Source: Thiocystis violacea (lineage in GTDB: Bacteria; Pseudomonadota; Gammaproteobacteria; Chromatiales; Chromatiaceae). Taken from it: 64,000 nucleotides of DNA. Position numbers and translations under genes: made by a program. The stretch lies in contig NZ_NRRG01000001.1 of NCBI RefSeq assembly GCF_016583575.1, forward strand, positions 1 through 64,000. Reading direction: 5' to 3'. Within the stretch, counting starts at the first letter, position 1. Each line of letters starts with the position of its first letter. Shown here piece after piece: positions 1 to 11,905 of the stretch. The notes under the pieces were generated by a model that had not been told where the DNA came from, did no database searches, and was given only the letters and a program-made list of their open reading frames with translations.

Positions 1-424
1 GGGCACGTAGGTCGGTGGCGACACCTCACCACGATGCCGGATATATGGCTGCAACGTCTCCTTCTGCCGAATAGCGATTTCCCTCTTGCATCGCGGGGCG
101 GACCATATATGTGTAATGCGATGGGTTAGGGGTCGATGGACGCGACAGGGCGTGCGGGGGGCCATCGGAATCGGGGCCTGGAGGCGGAGTCAGTCCACAC
201 CGATGGCGAGCGCGGCTTGCCGCGAGTCTTGCGTGAAGGCCAGGCAGACCTGGCGACGGCCTTTCTCAGCGGTGCTCTGATCGCGGCGGTCAGCAGGGCC
301 ACGCCCGAGGGCATGGGGGGCGAGCGGGTCGGGGATTCCGGGACGACGGGCGCTCATTCGACCCCGTCGTCCAGACCCTGTTTCCGGACCAGGGTTTGGG
401 CGGTTTAGTGAAAAAGGTCGGTCA
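1..424. other. No supportable gene at the window edge
   Basis: Short open frames exist on both strands (about 60-90 codons), but none has a convincing start with ribosome binding site, a recognisable motif or a family resemblance. The stretch is GC-rich, so such frames are expected by chance. It lies downstream of the lipoprotein gene at 425-871 and may hold the remains of a gene that continues outside the window. Confidence 0.4.
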
Positions 425-871
425 CTACTGCTCGACGAGCTTAAAGGACTTGATCGTCCAGTCCATCGGCTCTTTCTCCATCATCGCTTCACCCGCGATA
501 CCCTCGGGAGGATATTGGAAGCTCAGGGTCGCTTCGTTGCCGGCGATCTCCAACACCGGCACGATGAGATGGGGCTCGCTCACCTCCTGGGACGAGACGA
601 ATAGTACCGGCTGGCCGAATTTCATCAGTTGGATACCTTCCTCGTACCATGAACCCCTGACCATACGCAAAGGAACCCGCTCCTTGAGCGTATCGGCATG
701 GAAATATTTCTCCAACCGATTCGAATCAATGAGGGCTTGTAGAATCGCCTGTTTGTCTTGCACTTGGGTAGCCTCCATATCCTGAGCCGCGGAACATGCG
801 AAAAATGAAGTCGCCGCCATCGCTAAAATCATGAGCGACACATGCCTGGCACACATTTTTAGTCTGTTCAA
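425..871 (-). CDS. Putative lipoprotein, candidate immunity partner of the metallopeptidase-like toxin
   Basis: 148 residues. The N-terminus has basic residues, a hydrophobic stretch (about 11-25) and a Cys at 26 in the context SFFAC, an imperfect lipobox, so I infer an exported lipoprotein. The mature part has no domain I recognise. Its start codon overlaps the stop of the upstream toxin-like gene as ATGA, so the two are translationally coupled. In polymorphic toxin loci the small gene directly after a toxin usually encodes its immunity protein, and a lipoprotein would act in the periplasm. The immunity role is inferred from position only. Confidence 0.6.
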   Translation of the reverse strand: MNRLKMCARHVSLMILAMAATSFFACSAAQDMEATQVQDKQAILQALIDSNRLEKYFHADTLKERVPLRMVRGSWYEEGIQLMKFGQPVLFVSSQEVSEPHLIVPVLEIAGNEATLSFQYPPEGIAGEAMMEKEPMDWTIKSFKLVEQ

Positions 872-1305
872 TCGATCACCTGTCCGTAAACGCGTCGTTC
901 GAATTCCTCGCCTTCCTCCCCGGCGCGGTCTATTCCATCCTTGTCATCGCCCCAGTGAACAAGTTCGTGCAAGAGAGTGACGCCGACCAGGTATACGTTC
1001 TTGCCGCTTTTCGTCTTCCTGACGCCTCGCCCAGCCTCGAAATCCTCGACGAGTCCCTTATTGATCCGGATCTCGTTCGAATTCGTGTCGGGCGTGAATT
1101 CCCCATAAGCCCCCGCCAGAACCACGACCTGAATGTCCGGACCCTCCCCCCATTTGACCGCGCGCTGTAACGTCGCCCTATCCAACTGCCCGATTTCCTG
1201 CATCGCCCTCACGATGGCCTTGCTCTCCATGATGGTCGGTATGGATTTTTTCACATACAGAGCAAATTTCGGATAGCGCGTGATATCGACGTTCTGCATT
1301 TTCAT
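868..1305 (-). CDS. Zincin metallopeptidase toxin-domain protein (Tox-MPTase3-like)
   Basis: 145 residues. Near residues 111-117 is LLHELVHW, an HExxH zinc-protease motif. It is followed by an acidic stretch and a downstream GEEFERR, where a Glu could be the third zinc ligand. The arrangement (short all-toxin protein, HExxH in the C-terminal third) resembles the metallopeptidase toxin domains found at the C-termini of polymorphic toxins. No signal peptide, PAAR, RHS or other delivery domain is present, so it is either a stand-alone effector or an orphan toxin tip. The start is supported by GGGGAAG a few bases upstream of ATG at 1305. It overlaps the following lipoprotein gene by 4 bases. Family assignment is by motif and size only. 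Confidence 0.65.
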   Translation of the reverse strand: MKMQNVDITRYPKFALYVKKSIPTIMESKAIVRAMQEIGQLDRATLQRAVKWGEGPDIQVVVLAGAYGEFTPDTNSNEIRINKGLVEDFEAGRGVRKTKSGKNVYLVGVTLLHELVHWGDDKDGIDRAGEEGEEFERRVYGQVID

Positions 1306-1870
1306 CTGTCTTCCCCATTCGCCATGAAACGGACAATGGTCGCTACGGAGCCTATTCGAACGGCTGGGAATTCTTGAATGCGGGATCCCAGGGAGGGATT
1401 GGTCGCCCCGCCTTAGGAACGCTGGTTAGCCGACGCCCGGCCCGGTCCCGGACTCGCGGCTTTCTCGCATCCGCTTCCCCACTTGTACTCGCCTTCGTGC
1501 GAGCACCGGATTTCATGCAAACACCCGTGCCGTGCCACGAATAGCCGCTCGATGATGCAAGGCCAGGCGATGCCGAGCTTCGGAATCCCGCGGTTAAACA
1601 GCGTTCAGGCGAACGCTTTTGCGTTGACTACCGTGCCGATCGAGCCATTTGAACGCACTTTTGACGGCCATCCTTGGAAGCCTCAAGGGTCGTCGGAGCG
1701 GCTTCGCGGACCAAAAGCTCTTTAATAGAGTAATTGGCGGAAAAAGACGACACAAACACATGTTTTCTAAGGATATGGAGAAACGCGCCGATCAATGCGG
1801 CGATACGGCTCGCCATCCAATCATCGGGAACGCGACAGCGAAAGGCTGGAAGCGGCTCGCTCCCGATCGG
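1306..1870. other. Intergenic stretch without a supportable gene
   Basis: This stretch lies upstream of the toxin-like gene. Short frames occur on both strands, and a more AT-rich patch around 1720-1780 stands out from the surroundings. No frame shows a family motif. It could hold the degraded N-terminal part of a larger toxin, but I cannot show that. Confidence 0.35.
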
Positions 1871-2062
1871 TTCAACCTAGAAAGAGCCGTCAGCCGCCAG
1901 CGATCAGCCACCAGCCGTTGTATGGCCGAGGTTTTCGCTTGTTGCGGGCTTCACCCGAGGGGTGAGCCTCGGCCAGTCTCGGTCAATGGCCAAGTGGCTG
2001 ATTCCCAATAGCTGGAGGCTGGCGACTGGAAGCTGACAGCTGACAGCTCTTTTTAGGTTCAA
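1871..2062. repeat. Dispersed inverted-repeat element, copy 1 (MITE-like)
   Basis: About 192 bp. The left end (TTCAACCTAGAAAGAGCCGT...) and the reverse complement of the right end (TTGAACCTAAAAAGAGCTGT...) match closely, giving terminal inverted repeats of about 25 bp. Inside is a second hairpin with GGCCGAGG pairing to CCTCGGCC around 1925-1975. Two further copies are at 34141-34320 and 40784-40950. The right end overlaps the stop codon of the sigma-54 activator gene by a few bases. No transposase is encoded within it. Confidence 0.8.
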
Positions 2063-3396
2063 AGACCGTATTCGGCGATGCGGCGCTTGAGGGTGGAGAG
2101 CGGGATGCCGAGTTCGCGCGCGACGGCGGTCTTGTTGTTGCGGTTGCGCGCCATGGCCTCGCCGATCATACGGCGCTCCATCGCCTTGATCTGAGCCGGG
2201 GAGTTGGCGGCGGAGGCGGAAGAATCCAGCGGCGATTCGATCCGCGCGCCGACCTGGGGGGACGCGACATCCAACAGACGCAGATGCTCGGGCCGAATGT
2301 CTCCGCCGCGACAGAGTACCGCCGCGCGCTCCAGGACGTTGCGCAGTTCACGGACGTTTCCGGGCCAGTGATAGGCACGCAGCGCGGCCTCGGCCTCGGG
2401 CGAGAGACGGCAGGGCAAACCCAGCTTGTCGGCGAAGTTTCGCACCAGCAGCGGGATGTCGGACTTGATGTCGCGCAGTGGCGGGACGCGCAGGCTCATG
2501 ACCGAGAGCCGGTAGTAGAGATCGGCCCGAAAACGCCCATCCTCCACCATGGCCTCCAGGTTGCGATGGGTGGCGGCGACCACGCGCACGTCGACCTTGA
2601 CCGGCTGATCCGACCCCACGGGAACCACCTCCCGGCTTTCGAGGGCGCGCAGCAGCCGGGGCTGCAGTTCGAGCGGCAGCTCGCCGATCTCGTCGATGAA
2701 AAGGGTGCCGCCCTCGGCATGGCGGAAGGCGCCCTCGCGCGGACCGGTCGCCCCAGTGAAGGCCCCCTTGATGTGGCCGAAGAGGTCGTTGCGCACCATC
2801 TCCGGATCGGTCACCGAGGCGTCGAACACCACCAGCGGGCCGTGACGGCCGGACAGCTCGTGCAGGGTGCTGGCGACCATCTCCTTGCCCGAGCCCGATT
2901 CGCCGGTGATCAGCACCGTCGTCGGGGTCGGCGCCACCACCTCGATCAGACCATAGAGTTCGCGCATCAACTCGGCGCCGCCGACCAGCGAACCGAGACG
3001 GTTCTCCTTGGAAATCTCGTAGGTCCGTTCCTCGGTTCCGGCGCCGATACGCATCTGGGTCGAGCCGAGCGCCAGAATGGTCGCCGGTTCGAGAAAGACC
3101 TCCTTGATCCTTAGCCCGTTGAGCGAAGTTCCGTTGGTCGAGCCGAGATCGCGGAGCAGCAGACCGTCGCGCGTCATGAGAATCTCGGCGTGATGCCGCG
3201 AGACCGTGCGATCCGTCAGCATCACATCGTTGTCGGGCGCGGTTCCGATCCTGACGCTCGGCAGGGTCAGGCGGATCTCGCGACCGGCGTCCGGGCCGGA
3301 GAGGATATCCAGCTCGATGCGCTCGAGTCGGATCTTGCGGCCGGTCCGGGAAGGCACCGGCATGATCTGCGTGGAGATGGGATCCGGTTGGGTCAT
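2059..3396 (-). CDS. Sigma-54-dependent transcriptional activator with N-terminal FHA domain
   Basis: About 445 residues from ATG 3396; in-frame starts further upstream (3453, 3504) are possible, but the extra residues look unstructured. The order is an FHA domain (about 20-110; GTAPDNDVML, SRHHAEI, STNGTSLNG), a sigma-54 interaction AAA+ module with Walker A GESGSGKE, the GAFTGA loop that contacts sigma-54, FIDEIGELP, and a C-terminal Fis-type helix-turn-helix (TAVARELGIPLSTLKRRI). FHA domains bind phosphothreonine, so this class links Ser/Thr phosphorylation to sigma-54 promoters. The sigma-54 gene rpoN is in this window (17296). The target genes are unknown; the divergent dioxygenase gene at 3629 is a candidate by position. 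Confidence 0.9.
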   Translation of the reverse strand: MTQPDPISTQIMPVPSRTGRKIRLERIELDILSGPDAGREIRLTLPSVRIGTAPDNDVMLTDRTVSRHHAEILMTRDGLLLRDLGSTNGTSLNGLRIKEVFLEPATILALGSTQMRIGAGTEERTYEISKENRLGSLVGGAELMRELYGLIEVVAPTPTTVLITGESGSGKEMVASTLHELSGRHGPLVVFDASVTDPEMVRNDLFGHIKGAFTGATGPREGAFRHAEGGTLFIDEIGELPLELQPRLLRALESREVVPVGSDQPVKVDVRVVAATHRNLEAMVEDGRFRADLYYRLSVMSLRVPPLRDIKSDIPLLVRNFADKLGLPCRLSPEAEAALRAYHWPGNVRELRNVLERAAVLCRGGDIRPEHLRLLDVASPQVGARIESPLDSSASAANSPAQIKAMERRMIGEAMARNRNNKTAVARELGIPLSTLKRRIAEYGL

Positions 3397-3628
3397 CGGC
3401 GGCTCGGTCGGGGAGAGATTGGGGTCAATCTTAGCAAGCGCCGGCCTGCTCATGTACTTCGCGCCATGGCCCGCGCCGCTACCTTGCCCATTCTCCGGCG
3501 ACAAACCCGCTTACAATGCACGCCCGAACGGGATCCGCCCGAGCCAGGCCGCGGGCTTGATCGCGCCAGGCGCCCCCATCGACCGACGATCAGAGCGGCG
3601 CGCATGACGCGCGCAGGAGCCATTACCG

Positions 3629-4507
3629 ATGATGCAGGATTCACCCTTCGATCTCGCCCAAGCGGATGCCTACGGGCGCTGGCGCGACCAAAAGCTGGCC
3701 CAGGCCCCGACGGATCTCGCCGAGCTGGTCGTCGAGATCGGGGATCCCCGCCGTCTGACGCCCGCCGAACAGGGGGCCATCCTGGAACGCTGCCAACGCG
3801 CCAACATGGCCATCTATGTCGGTCGGACCGGGGACGATCCGGACAAGGCCATCCCGACCGCGCTCGGCGCGGCGGTCGGCCTGCATCGGCTCGATCACAA
3901 CCGGGGCGCCGACGAGGACGCCATCACCTCGCTCACCGTCCAGACCGACGCCCGACACCGGGACTACATCCCCTACTCCAACCGCCCCATCGCCTGGCAC
4001 ACCGACGGCTACTACAACAGTCCCGAGCGTCAGATCCACGGACTTCTGCTGCACTGCGTCCACCCCGCCGAGCAGGGCGGCTCGAACGATCTGCTGGACC
4101 ATGAGATCGCCTACATTCTGGTGCGCGACCAATCTGCAGACTATATCCGCGCCCTCATGCACCCGGAGTGCATGAGCATCCCGGCCAGCCATGTCGACGG
4201 CGAGCAGGTTCGGCCCGACCAACCCGGCCCGGTCTTCTCGGTCCGACCCGACGGGCGTTTGCACATGCGCTACACGAACCGGGCGCGCAACATCATCTGG
4301 CGCGACGACCCGCTGACCACCGAGGCGGTCGCCTACCTGAAGGACGTCATCCATCGCGACACGCCCTGGCATTTCTCGGGTCGGCTGGAGGCGGGCTGGG
4401 GACTGGTCAGCAACAACGTATTGCACACCCGCTCCGGTTTCACGGACGGGGCGGTTCCGCGGCTGCTGTATCGGGCGCGCTATTACGATCGCATCGAAGG
4501 GAGTTGA
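3629..4507 (+). CDS. TauD/TfdA-family Fe(II)/2-oxoglutarate-dependent dioxygenase
   Basis: 292 residues; a second ATG follows immediately at 3632. WHTDGYYN gives the HxD iron ligands (H124, D126), and VLHTRSGF near the C-terminus gives the distal His (H266), followed by Arg residues (RLLYRAR) placed to bind 2-oxoglutarate. This is the facial triad of TauD-like dioxygenases, which hydroxylate small substrates using O2. The substrate cannot be read from sequence; the SNRPIAWHTDG region is reminiscent of gamma-butyrobetaine/taurine-type members. It is transcribed divergently from the FHA sigma-54 activator (about 230 bp between starts). Confidence 0.88.
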   Translation: MMQDSPFDLAQADAYGRWRDQKLAQAPTDLAELVVEIGDPRRLTPAEQGAILERCQRANMAIYVGRTGDDPDKAIPTALGAAVGLHRLDHNRGADEDAITSLTVQTDARHRDYIPYSNRPIAWHTDGYYNSPERQIHGLLLHCVHPAEQGGSNDLLDHEIAYILVRDQSADYIRALMHPECMSIPASHVDGEQVRPDQPGPVFSVRPDGRLHMRYTNRARNIIWRDDPLTTEAVAYLKDVIHRDTPWHFSGRLEAGWGLVSNNVLHTRSGFTDGAVPRLLYRARYYDRIEGS

Positions 4508-4558
4508 GCGGGCTTCGGGAGAGCCATCGCCCTCCCCGGCTCGCACCGACCGAGGCGG

Positions 4559-5650
4559 TCAGCGGCTCGGGAGGTCAATGACATCCCGGAACGCCTTGAT
4601 GAGAGCGGCATTCTCCTCGGGCGTTCCGACCGTGACCCGCAGACAATCGCGCAGCAGCGGGTGCGCCCCGTGCAGGTTCTTGATCAGAACCCCGCGCTCC
4701 TTGAGCCCGGCGAAGAGGGCGTCCGCGCGTCCTTCGGGCGCGCGGACGAGGATGAAGTTCGCCTCGCTCGGATAGGGATGGAGACCCTCGATGTGCGTCA
4801 ATGCCTCGAACAGGTGGGCGCGCTCCACACGAATGGCGTGGGTCTGCTCATCCAGCACCGCTTTGTACCGCAGCGCGAAGGCGGCCGACGCCTGGGTCAG
4901 GACATTGACGTTATAGGGCAGACGCACCTTGTCGATCTCGGCGAGCCACGCGCTCGGCCCGACCAGATAGCCCAACCGTAATCCAGCCAGACCCATCTTG
5001 GAGACGGTGCGCATCACCAGCAGGTTTTCCCAGTCGCCAAGCAGACCCATGAAGCTGCAATCGGTGAAGGGCGAATAGGCCTCGTCGACGATGACCAGAC
5101 CGGGCGCGGCCTCGATGATGCGGACCACATCATCGGCGTCGAAACGGTTGCCGGTCGGGTTGTTCGGATAGGCGAGATAGACCAGCGCGGGTTGCTCACG
5201 CTCGATGGTATCGAGCGTCGCCGGAAGGTCGATCGAGAAGTCCTCCGCCAGGAGCGGCACACCGACGTACTCCATGCCGGCGAAGAGCCCGATCATTCGG
5301 TACATGACGAAGCTCGGATCGACCGAGAGGATCTTGCGTCCCGGCTGGGCGATCGTCAGGGCCAGCATCTGAATCAGCTCGTCCGAGCCGTTGCCGAGCA
5401 GCAGGCCCATCTCGGCCGGGAGGTCCATGGCCTCGCGCAGCGCGGTCTGGAGCGCCAGGCCCTGCGGATCCGGATAGCGGTTCAGCTCGACCGCGCGCAG
5501 CGTTTCCAGCCATTCAGCCTTGAGCGCGTCCGGCCAGCCATAGGGGTTCTCCATGGCGTCCAGCTTGATCAGTCCAGCGGCCGGGGGAACGTGATAGGCG
5601 TTGAGCGCGCGGATCTCCGGGCGGACCAGGGTTTCGATCAGATTCCTCAT
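4559..5650 (-). CDS. hisC: Histidinol-phosphate aminotransferase
   Basis: 363 residues, normal for the family. PLP enzyme of histidine synthesis converting imidazole-acetol phosphate to histidinol phosphate. Visible landmarks are NPYGWP near the N-terminus, [17 protein letters not shown] for the cofactor and substrate pocket, VDEAY, and the Schiff-base lysine in [12 protein letters not shown] (K218). The start codon overlaps the stop of hisD by ATGA, showing coupling. It is the last gene of the long minus-strand string that begins near 13438. Confidence 0.96.
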   Translation of the reverse strand: MRNLIETLVRPEIRALNAYHVPPAAGLIKLDAMENPYGWPDALKAEWLETLRAVELNRYPDPQGLALQTALREAMDLPAEMGLLLGNGSDELIQMLALTIAQPGRKILSVDPSFVMYRMIGLFAGMEYVGVPLLAEDFSIDLPATLDTIEREQPALVYLAYPNNPTGNRFDADDVVRIIEAAPGLVIVDEAYSPFTDCSFMGLLGDWENLLVMRTVSKMGLAGLRLGYLVGPSAWLAEIDKVRLPYNVNVLTQASAAFALRYKAVLDEQTHAIRVERAHLFEALTHIEGLHPYPSEANFILVRAPEGRADALFAGLKERGVLIKNLHGAHPLLRDCLRVTVGTPEENAALIKAFRDVIDLPSR

Positions 5651-6954
5651 GCCCCGGCTTCCCCGCGATACTCGGCCGATCGGGCGTGGGCCGTGAGCCC
5701 CTCGCCACGCGCCAGGATGGACGCGACCTTGGACAGCTCGGCCGACCCCGCGCGCGAGGCCATGATGAGGCTGGAGCGCTTCTGGAAGTCATAGACCCCC
5801 AGCGGCGAGGAGAAGCGCGCGGTGCGCGAGGTCGGCAGCACGTGATTGGGACCGGCGCAATAATCGCCGAGCGCCTCGGCGGTGTAGCGGCCCATGAAGA
5901 TGGCCCCGGCGTGACGGATGCGTCCGACGATGGCCTCGGGGTCCGCCACCGAGAGTTCCAGATGCTCCGGGGCGATCGCGTTGGCGACGGCGATGGCGTC
6001 ATCCAGGTCGCGCGCCAGGATCAGTGCTCCGCGCACCTTGAGCGCGGCGGCGATGATGGTCTGGCGCTCCATGCTCGGCAACAGGCGGTCGATGCTGGCG
6101 GCGACGCGCTCCAGGAAGCCGGCGTCCCAGCTCACCAGGATCGACTGGGCGTCCTCGTCGTGCTCGGCCTGGGAGAAGAGGTCCATGGCGATCCAGTCCG
6201 GATCGGTCTCGCCGTCGCAGATCACCAGGATCTCGGACGGACCGGCGATCATGTCGATACCGACCTGACCGTAGACCGTGCGCTTGGCGGTAGCGACATA
6301 GATGTTGCCGGGACCGACGATCTTGTCCACACCGGGGATGGTATCCGTCCCATAGGCGAGCGCAGCGACCGCCTGCGCCCCACCGACGGCGAAGGCGCGG
6401 TCGACACCGGCGACATGGGCGGCGGCCAGGACCAGCTCGTTCAGCTCGCCGTCCGGGGTCGGCACCACCATGATCAGCTCAGGGACGCCTGCGACCTTGG
6501 CCGGGATGGCGTTCATCAGCACCGAGGAGGGATAGGCCGCCTTGCCGCCGGGGACATAGAGCCCAGCGCGATCAAGCGGCGTGACCTGCTGACCGAGCAG
6601 GGTACCGTCGGGCTCGCGGTAGCTCCAGCTTTGGAGCGTCTGATGCTCGGCATAGGCGCGGATGCGCGCGGCGGCCAGTTCCAGCGCCTCGCGCTGGACG
6701 GCCGGGATGGTATGCCACGCCTGTTCCAGACGGGCGCGGGGCAGTTCCAGATCGGTCGCGCTGGTCGGGGTCCAGCGATCGAAACGCGCGGTGTAGTCGA
6801 GCAGCGCCGCGTCGCCGCGCGAACGGATCTCACGGATGATCTCGGCGACCGTCTGTTGGACGCGGTCATCGGAGACCGAGTCCCAGGCCAGGAGCGCGGC
6901 GAGCCGGGGCTGGAAATCGGCGTCGGCGGTGGAGAGACGTTGGATGTCGGTCAC
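5647..6954 (-). CDS. hisD: Histidinol dehydrogenase
   Basis: About 435 residues from GTG 6954 ([14 protein letters not shown]). The open frame continues upstream to 7131, but that part runs antisense-like through the next gene and has no family similarity. Zn-dependent enzyme for the last two steps of histidine synthesis. Landmarks are [12 protein letters not shown], the zinc-ligand region [15 protein letters not shown] with the catalytic Glu-His pair, and [18 protein letters not shown]. It is followed by hisC with a 4-base overlap. An unrelated gene (7028-7699) sits between it and hisG. Confidence 0.95.
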   Translation of the reverse strand: MTDIQRLSTADADFQPRLAALLAWDSVSDDRVQQTVAEIIREIRSRGDAALLDYTARFDRWTPTSATDLELPRARLEQAWHTIPAVQREALELAAARIRAYAEHQTLQSWSYREPDGTLLGQQVTPLDRAGLYVPGGKAAYPSSVLMNAIPAKVAGVPELIMVVPTPDGELNELVLAAAHVAGVDRAFAVGGAQAVAALAYGTDTIPGVDKIVGPGNIYVATAKRTVYGQVGIDMIAGPSEILVICDGETDPDWIAMDLFSQAEHDEDAQSILVSWDAGFLERVAASIDRLLPSMERQTIIAAALKVRGALILARDLDDAIAVANAIAPEHLELSVADPEAIVGRIRHAGAIFMGRYTAEALGDYCAGPNHVLPTSRTARFSSPLGVYDFQKRSSLIMASRAGSAELSKVASILARGEGLTAHARSAEYRGEAGA

Positions 6955-7027
6955 GGGCGTTTCACTCAATGTTGGGTCATGCCTGTAGGCATCGGAGGTT
7001 GTCCGGATCGAACCGGGCGCGGTCTCG

Positions 7028-7699
7028 CTACCATTCCTTCGGCGTGAAGCCGCCATCGTTGCGGATGAGGATCGAATCCCCGCTCTGCGCCAGGACGAAC
7101 AGCCCCTGCCGATAGGCATAGCGGGCGACATCGTCGGGCAGCACCATGGCCGCCACCGCCCCCATCAGCCGATAACCCCCGTACTGCGGAAAAAGGCGTT
7201 TGAATTTTTCGAGCCGCTCCAGGTGTTCGCGCACGTCCTCAAGCGTCAGACGGCTCTTGCACTCCACCCCGATCGCCGTCTCGGCATTCGTGATCAGCAG
7301 ATCGATCTCGATGCCTTCCTCGCCGTCGTCGTTGATCGCCGTCACGTCGCGCATCACCTGATGCACCTCCAGTCCGCGACTGCGGAACAGGCGCACCACC
7401 GCCGGGCGAACCATTTCCTCGACGAATTCGCCGAGACGGTTGCTCCAGCCGCCGAAGGTCTTGCTCAGGTTCTTGATCAGGCGATCGGTTTCCTGGAGCT
7501 GACGGTCGGTTTCCTGGAATTTAAGGTCGGTTTCCTTGAATTTCCGGTCAGTTTCCTTGAACTTCAGGTCGGTTTCCTTGAATTTCAGATCCGTATCCTG
7601 AAACTTCCGATCCGTCTCCTGGAACTTCTGCTCGGTGACCTTTTGCGCTTCCGCCACTTCCCGGAACAGCGTCAGGATGTCCTCATAGGTTGTCGCCAT
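7028..7699 (-). CDS. Coiled-coil protein with PD-(D/E)XK nuclease-like C-terminal domain (DUF3782-type)
   Basis: 223 residues. Residues about 24-73 consist of seven-residue repeats of the type KF(K/Q)ETD(L/R), predicting a regular coiled coil. The C-terminal part has [20 protein letters not shown], the D...ExK pattern of the PD-(D/E)XK nuclease fold. The architecture matches a widespread but uncharacterised group in filamentous and phototrophic bacteria; catalytic activity is not established. It lies in the same direction between hisG (36 bp) and hisD (73 bp), interrupting the histidine genes, and has no evident role in that pathway. The lower-GC 21-bp repeats suggest recent expansion by slippage. 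Confidence 0.75.
   Translation of the reverse strand: MATTYEDILTLFREVAEAQKVTEQKFQETDRKFQDTDLKFKETDLKFKETDRKFKETDLKFQETDRQLQETDRLIKNLSKTFGGWSNRLGEFVEEMVRPAVVRLFRSRGLEVHQVMRDVTAINDDGEEGIEIDLLITNAETAIGVECKSRLTLEDVREHLERLEKFKRLFPQYGGYRLMGAVAAMVLPDDVARYAYRQGLFVLAQSGDSILIRNDGGFTPKEW
7481..7630 (-). repeat. 21-bp in-frame tandem repeats encoding a heptad coiled coil
   Basis: About seven imperfect 21-bp units, each encoding seven residues with consensus K-F-(K/Q)-E-T-D-(L/R). The unit length keeps the reading frame and the heptad register, so copy-number change would lengthen or shorten the coiled coil without breaking the protein. Confidence 0.8.
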
Positions 7700-7735
7700 G
7701 GCATTACTCGCTTGATCGGATGGTCGCGCTTGAAA

Positions 7736-10030
<2,295 letters not shown>

Positions 10031-10034
<4 letters not shown>

Positions 10035-10651
10035 TCCTGGCCCTTGCGATTCATGTCCGCGAGTTTGGCGATGAGCCCATCGATGCCCGCCTGGCGGATC
10101 TCGTTGGTGAAGCTGCTGCGATAGTTCCCGACCAGACTGGCATTGTTGATGACCACGTCGTAGACCTTCCAGCCGCCACCGCTGTTGTACATCCGATAGT
10201 CGACCGGGATTGGCGCGGCGCCCGCCTCGCGGACCTCGGTGGAAACGGTCACCGTGGACGGGCGGCTGCCGGGCTTGACCGGGAGATAGCGGATCTCCTG
10301 CCCCGAATAGCTCAGCAGGGAACGCGCATAGGTGCGGATCAGAACCTGCTTGAACCCATCGACCAGTTGGCGCTGCTGCGCCGGGCTGGCCTGACGCCAG
10401 TGTTGGCCCACCGCCCCCTGGGCGATGCGCTGGAAATCGAAATGCGGGGTCACGATGTTCTCGATCAGCCCGTAGATCATGGCCGGATTGCGATCGACCT
10501 CGGCACGGCGCGCCTGGAGCGTAGTGAGCATCCGCTCGGCCGTGCGCTTGACCAGTTCGGTGGCCTCGTCCTGGGCCGCCAGAAGACTGCCGCTCCAGGC
10601 CAGCGGTACGAGTAGGAAAAGAAAGAGTAGGAAATGACGTCGCTGAAGCAT
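10031..10651 (-). CDS. mlaC: Periplasmic phospholipid-binding protein MlaC
   Basis: 206 residues with a cleavable signal peptide (hydrophobic residues about 7-22, cleavage likely after SLLAA). The mature protein has family features such as LVKRTAERMLTTL, FDFQRIAQGAVG and the C-terminal GWKVYDVVINNASLVGNYRSSF region. MlaC ferries phospholipid between the outer-membrane MlaA complex and the inner-membrane MlaFEDB complex. No mlaA is seen in the window. It starts at the end of mlaD and overlaps mlaB. Confidence 0.93.
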
Positions 10652-11118
10652 TAGCCGCTTTCACCTGCTTTTTTGAAAAGAAACTGTCCGATCATCTGCT
10701 CCAGCACCAGGGCCGACTGGGTGTTGGCGATCTCCTCGCCGTCGCGCAGATAGTCCGGGCTACCGCCCGGCTCCAGACCGATGTATTGCTCGCCGAGCAG
10801 GCCGGAGGTGAAGATGTTGGCGAAGGTATCCTCCGGAATGGAATCGATCTCGGCGTCGATGCGCATGGAGACGACCGCCTCGTAGGTGGCCTTGTCGAAG
10901 CGCACCGACTCCACCCGTCCGATCCGCACCCCGGCCATGGTCACCGGCGAACGGACCTTGAGGCTGCCCACGTTCGCGAAACGCGCGTTCAGGAGGTAGC
11001 CCTCGCCGCCGGTCACGAGGCTGAGATTACTGACGTGCATCGCCAGGAAAAAGAGCGCGATCAGGCCCAGCGCCATGAAGGTGCCGACCATCAGCTCGAC
11101 GTTCCGCCGCTTACCCAT
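10651..11118 (-). CDS. mlaD: MCE-domain subunit MlaD
   Basis: About 155 residues from ATG 11118 (MGKRRNVELMVGTF); an in-frame start at 11133 is also possible, and both overlap mlaE. One transmembrane anchor (about 13-33) is followed by one MCE domain (LNARFANVGSLKVRSPVTMAGVRIGRVESV) and LLGEQYIGLEPGG. MlaD hexamers form the periplasmic ring of the Mla phospholipid transporter. The length is normal for proteobacterial MlaD. Confidence 0.93.
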   Translation of the reverse strand: MGKRRNVELMVGTFMALGLIALFFLAMHVSNLSLVTGGEGYLLNARFANVGSLKVRSPVTMAGVRIGRVESVRFDKATYEAVVSMRIDAEIDSIPEDTFANIFTSGLLGEQYIGLEPGGSPDYLRDGEEIANTQSALVLEQMIGQFLFKKAGESG

Positions 11119-11122
11119 GCCA

Positions 11123-11905
11123 TCAGTCTCCAAACATCAGCGCCGTCAACACGAAATCGAGCCCCAGCACCACCAATGCCGAGTGGACCACCGAGCGCGT
11201 CGTGGAACGGCTCACGCCCTCGGACGTCGGCACCGTGTCATGGCCCTGGAAGAGGGCGATCCAGGTCACGAAGACGCCGAAGACCAGACTCTTGACGACG
11301 CCGTTGACGACGTCCTCCTCGAAATCGATCTTGGCCCGCATCTGGCTCCAGTAGGCACCGTCGTCGATGCCGAGCAGACCCACCCCGACGAAATAGCCGC
11401 CCAGCACGCCGACCGCGCTGAAGATGGCGGCCAGCATCGGCATCGCCACAAGTCCGCCCAGGAAGCGGGGCGTCAGGATACGCCGCACCGGATCCACCGC
11501 CATCATTTCCAGTCCGGACAACTGCTCGGTCGCCTTCATGAGACCGATCTCGGCCGTTAGCGCCGAACCAGCCCGCCCGGCCACCAGGAGCGCGGTGACC
11601 ACGGGGCCCAGCTCGCGTACCAGGGAGGCGGCGACCATCACCCCAAGGCTTTGCTCGGCGCCGAACTGCGACAAGACATAATAGCCCTGAAGCCCCAGCA
11701 CCATCCCGACGAACAGCCCGGAAACGCCGACGATCAGGAGCGAAAGCACGCCGATGTTGTAGATCTGCTCCCACAGAAGCCGGGGGCGGCGCAGCACCTC
11801 GCCGACACCGAGCAGGATCGCCAGCAGCAGCAGATGGGCGCGCCCGAGACGCTCCAGGGCCGTCAGGACGCCTCGCCCGAGGCCCGCGACACTGTCGAGC
11901 CACAT
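11123..11905 (-). CDS. mlaE: Mla ABC transporter permease MlaE
   Basis: 260 residues, hydrophobic throughout, with the typical run [19 protein letters not shown] and the conserved [27 protein letters not shown] loop that couples to the ATPase. It is the integral inner-membrane part of the Mla phospholipid transporter that keeps outer-membrane lipid asymmetry. Its first codon lies at the stop of mlaF. Confidence 0.95.
   Translation of the reverse strand: MWLDSVAGLGRGVLTALERLGRAHLLLLAILLGVGEVLRRPRLLWEQIYNIGVLSLLIVGVSGLFVGMVLGLQGYYVLSQFGAEQSLGVMVAASLVRELGPVVTALLVAGRAGSALTAEIGLMKATEQLSGLEMMAVDPVRRILTPRFLGGLVAMPMLAAIFSAVGVLGGYFVGVGLLGIDDGAYWSQMRAKIDFEEDVVNGVVKSLVFGVFVTWIALFQGHDTVPTSEGVSRSTTRSVVHSALVVLGLDFVLTALMFGD

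Noticed and set aside
136..408. 90-codon plus-strand frame near the window start
   Set aside because: No start signal, motif or neighbouring support; a minus-strand frame of similar size overlaps it.
1649..2283. Similar peptide endings (ERAVSRQRSA...) in three separate frames, at first suggesting a gene family
   Set aside because: The similarity comes from the dispersed DNA repeat, not from shared genes; upstream parts are unrelated.
5686..7047. A 453-codon open frame antisense to hisD
   Set aside because: Shadow of hisD caused by high GC at third codon positions; composition is atypical and no domain is visible.
7481..7630. Regular short repeats considered as a CRISPR array
   Set aside because: The units are 21 bp, contiguous, in frame and coding; there are no unique spacers.
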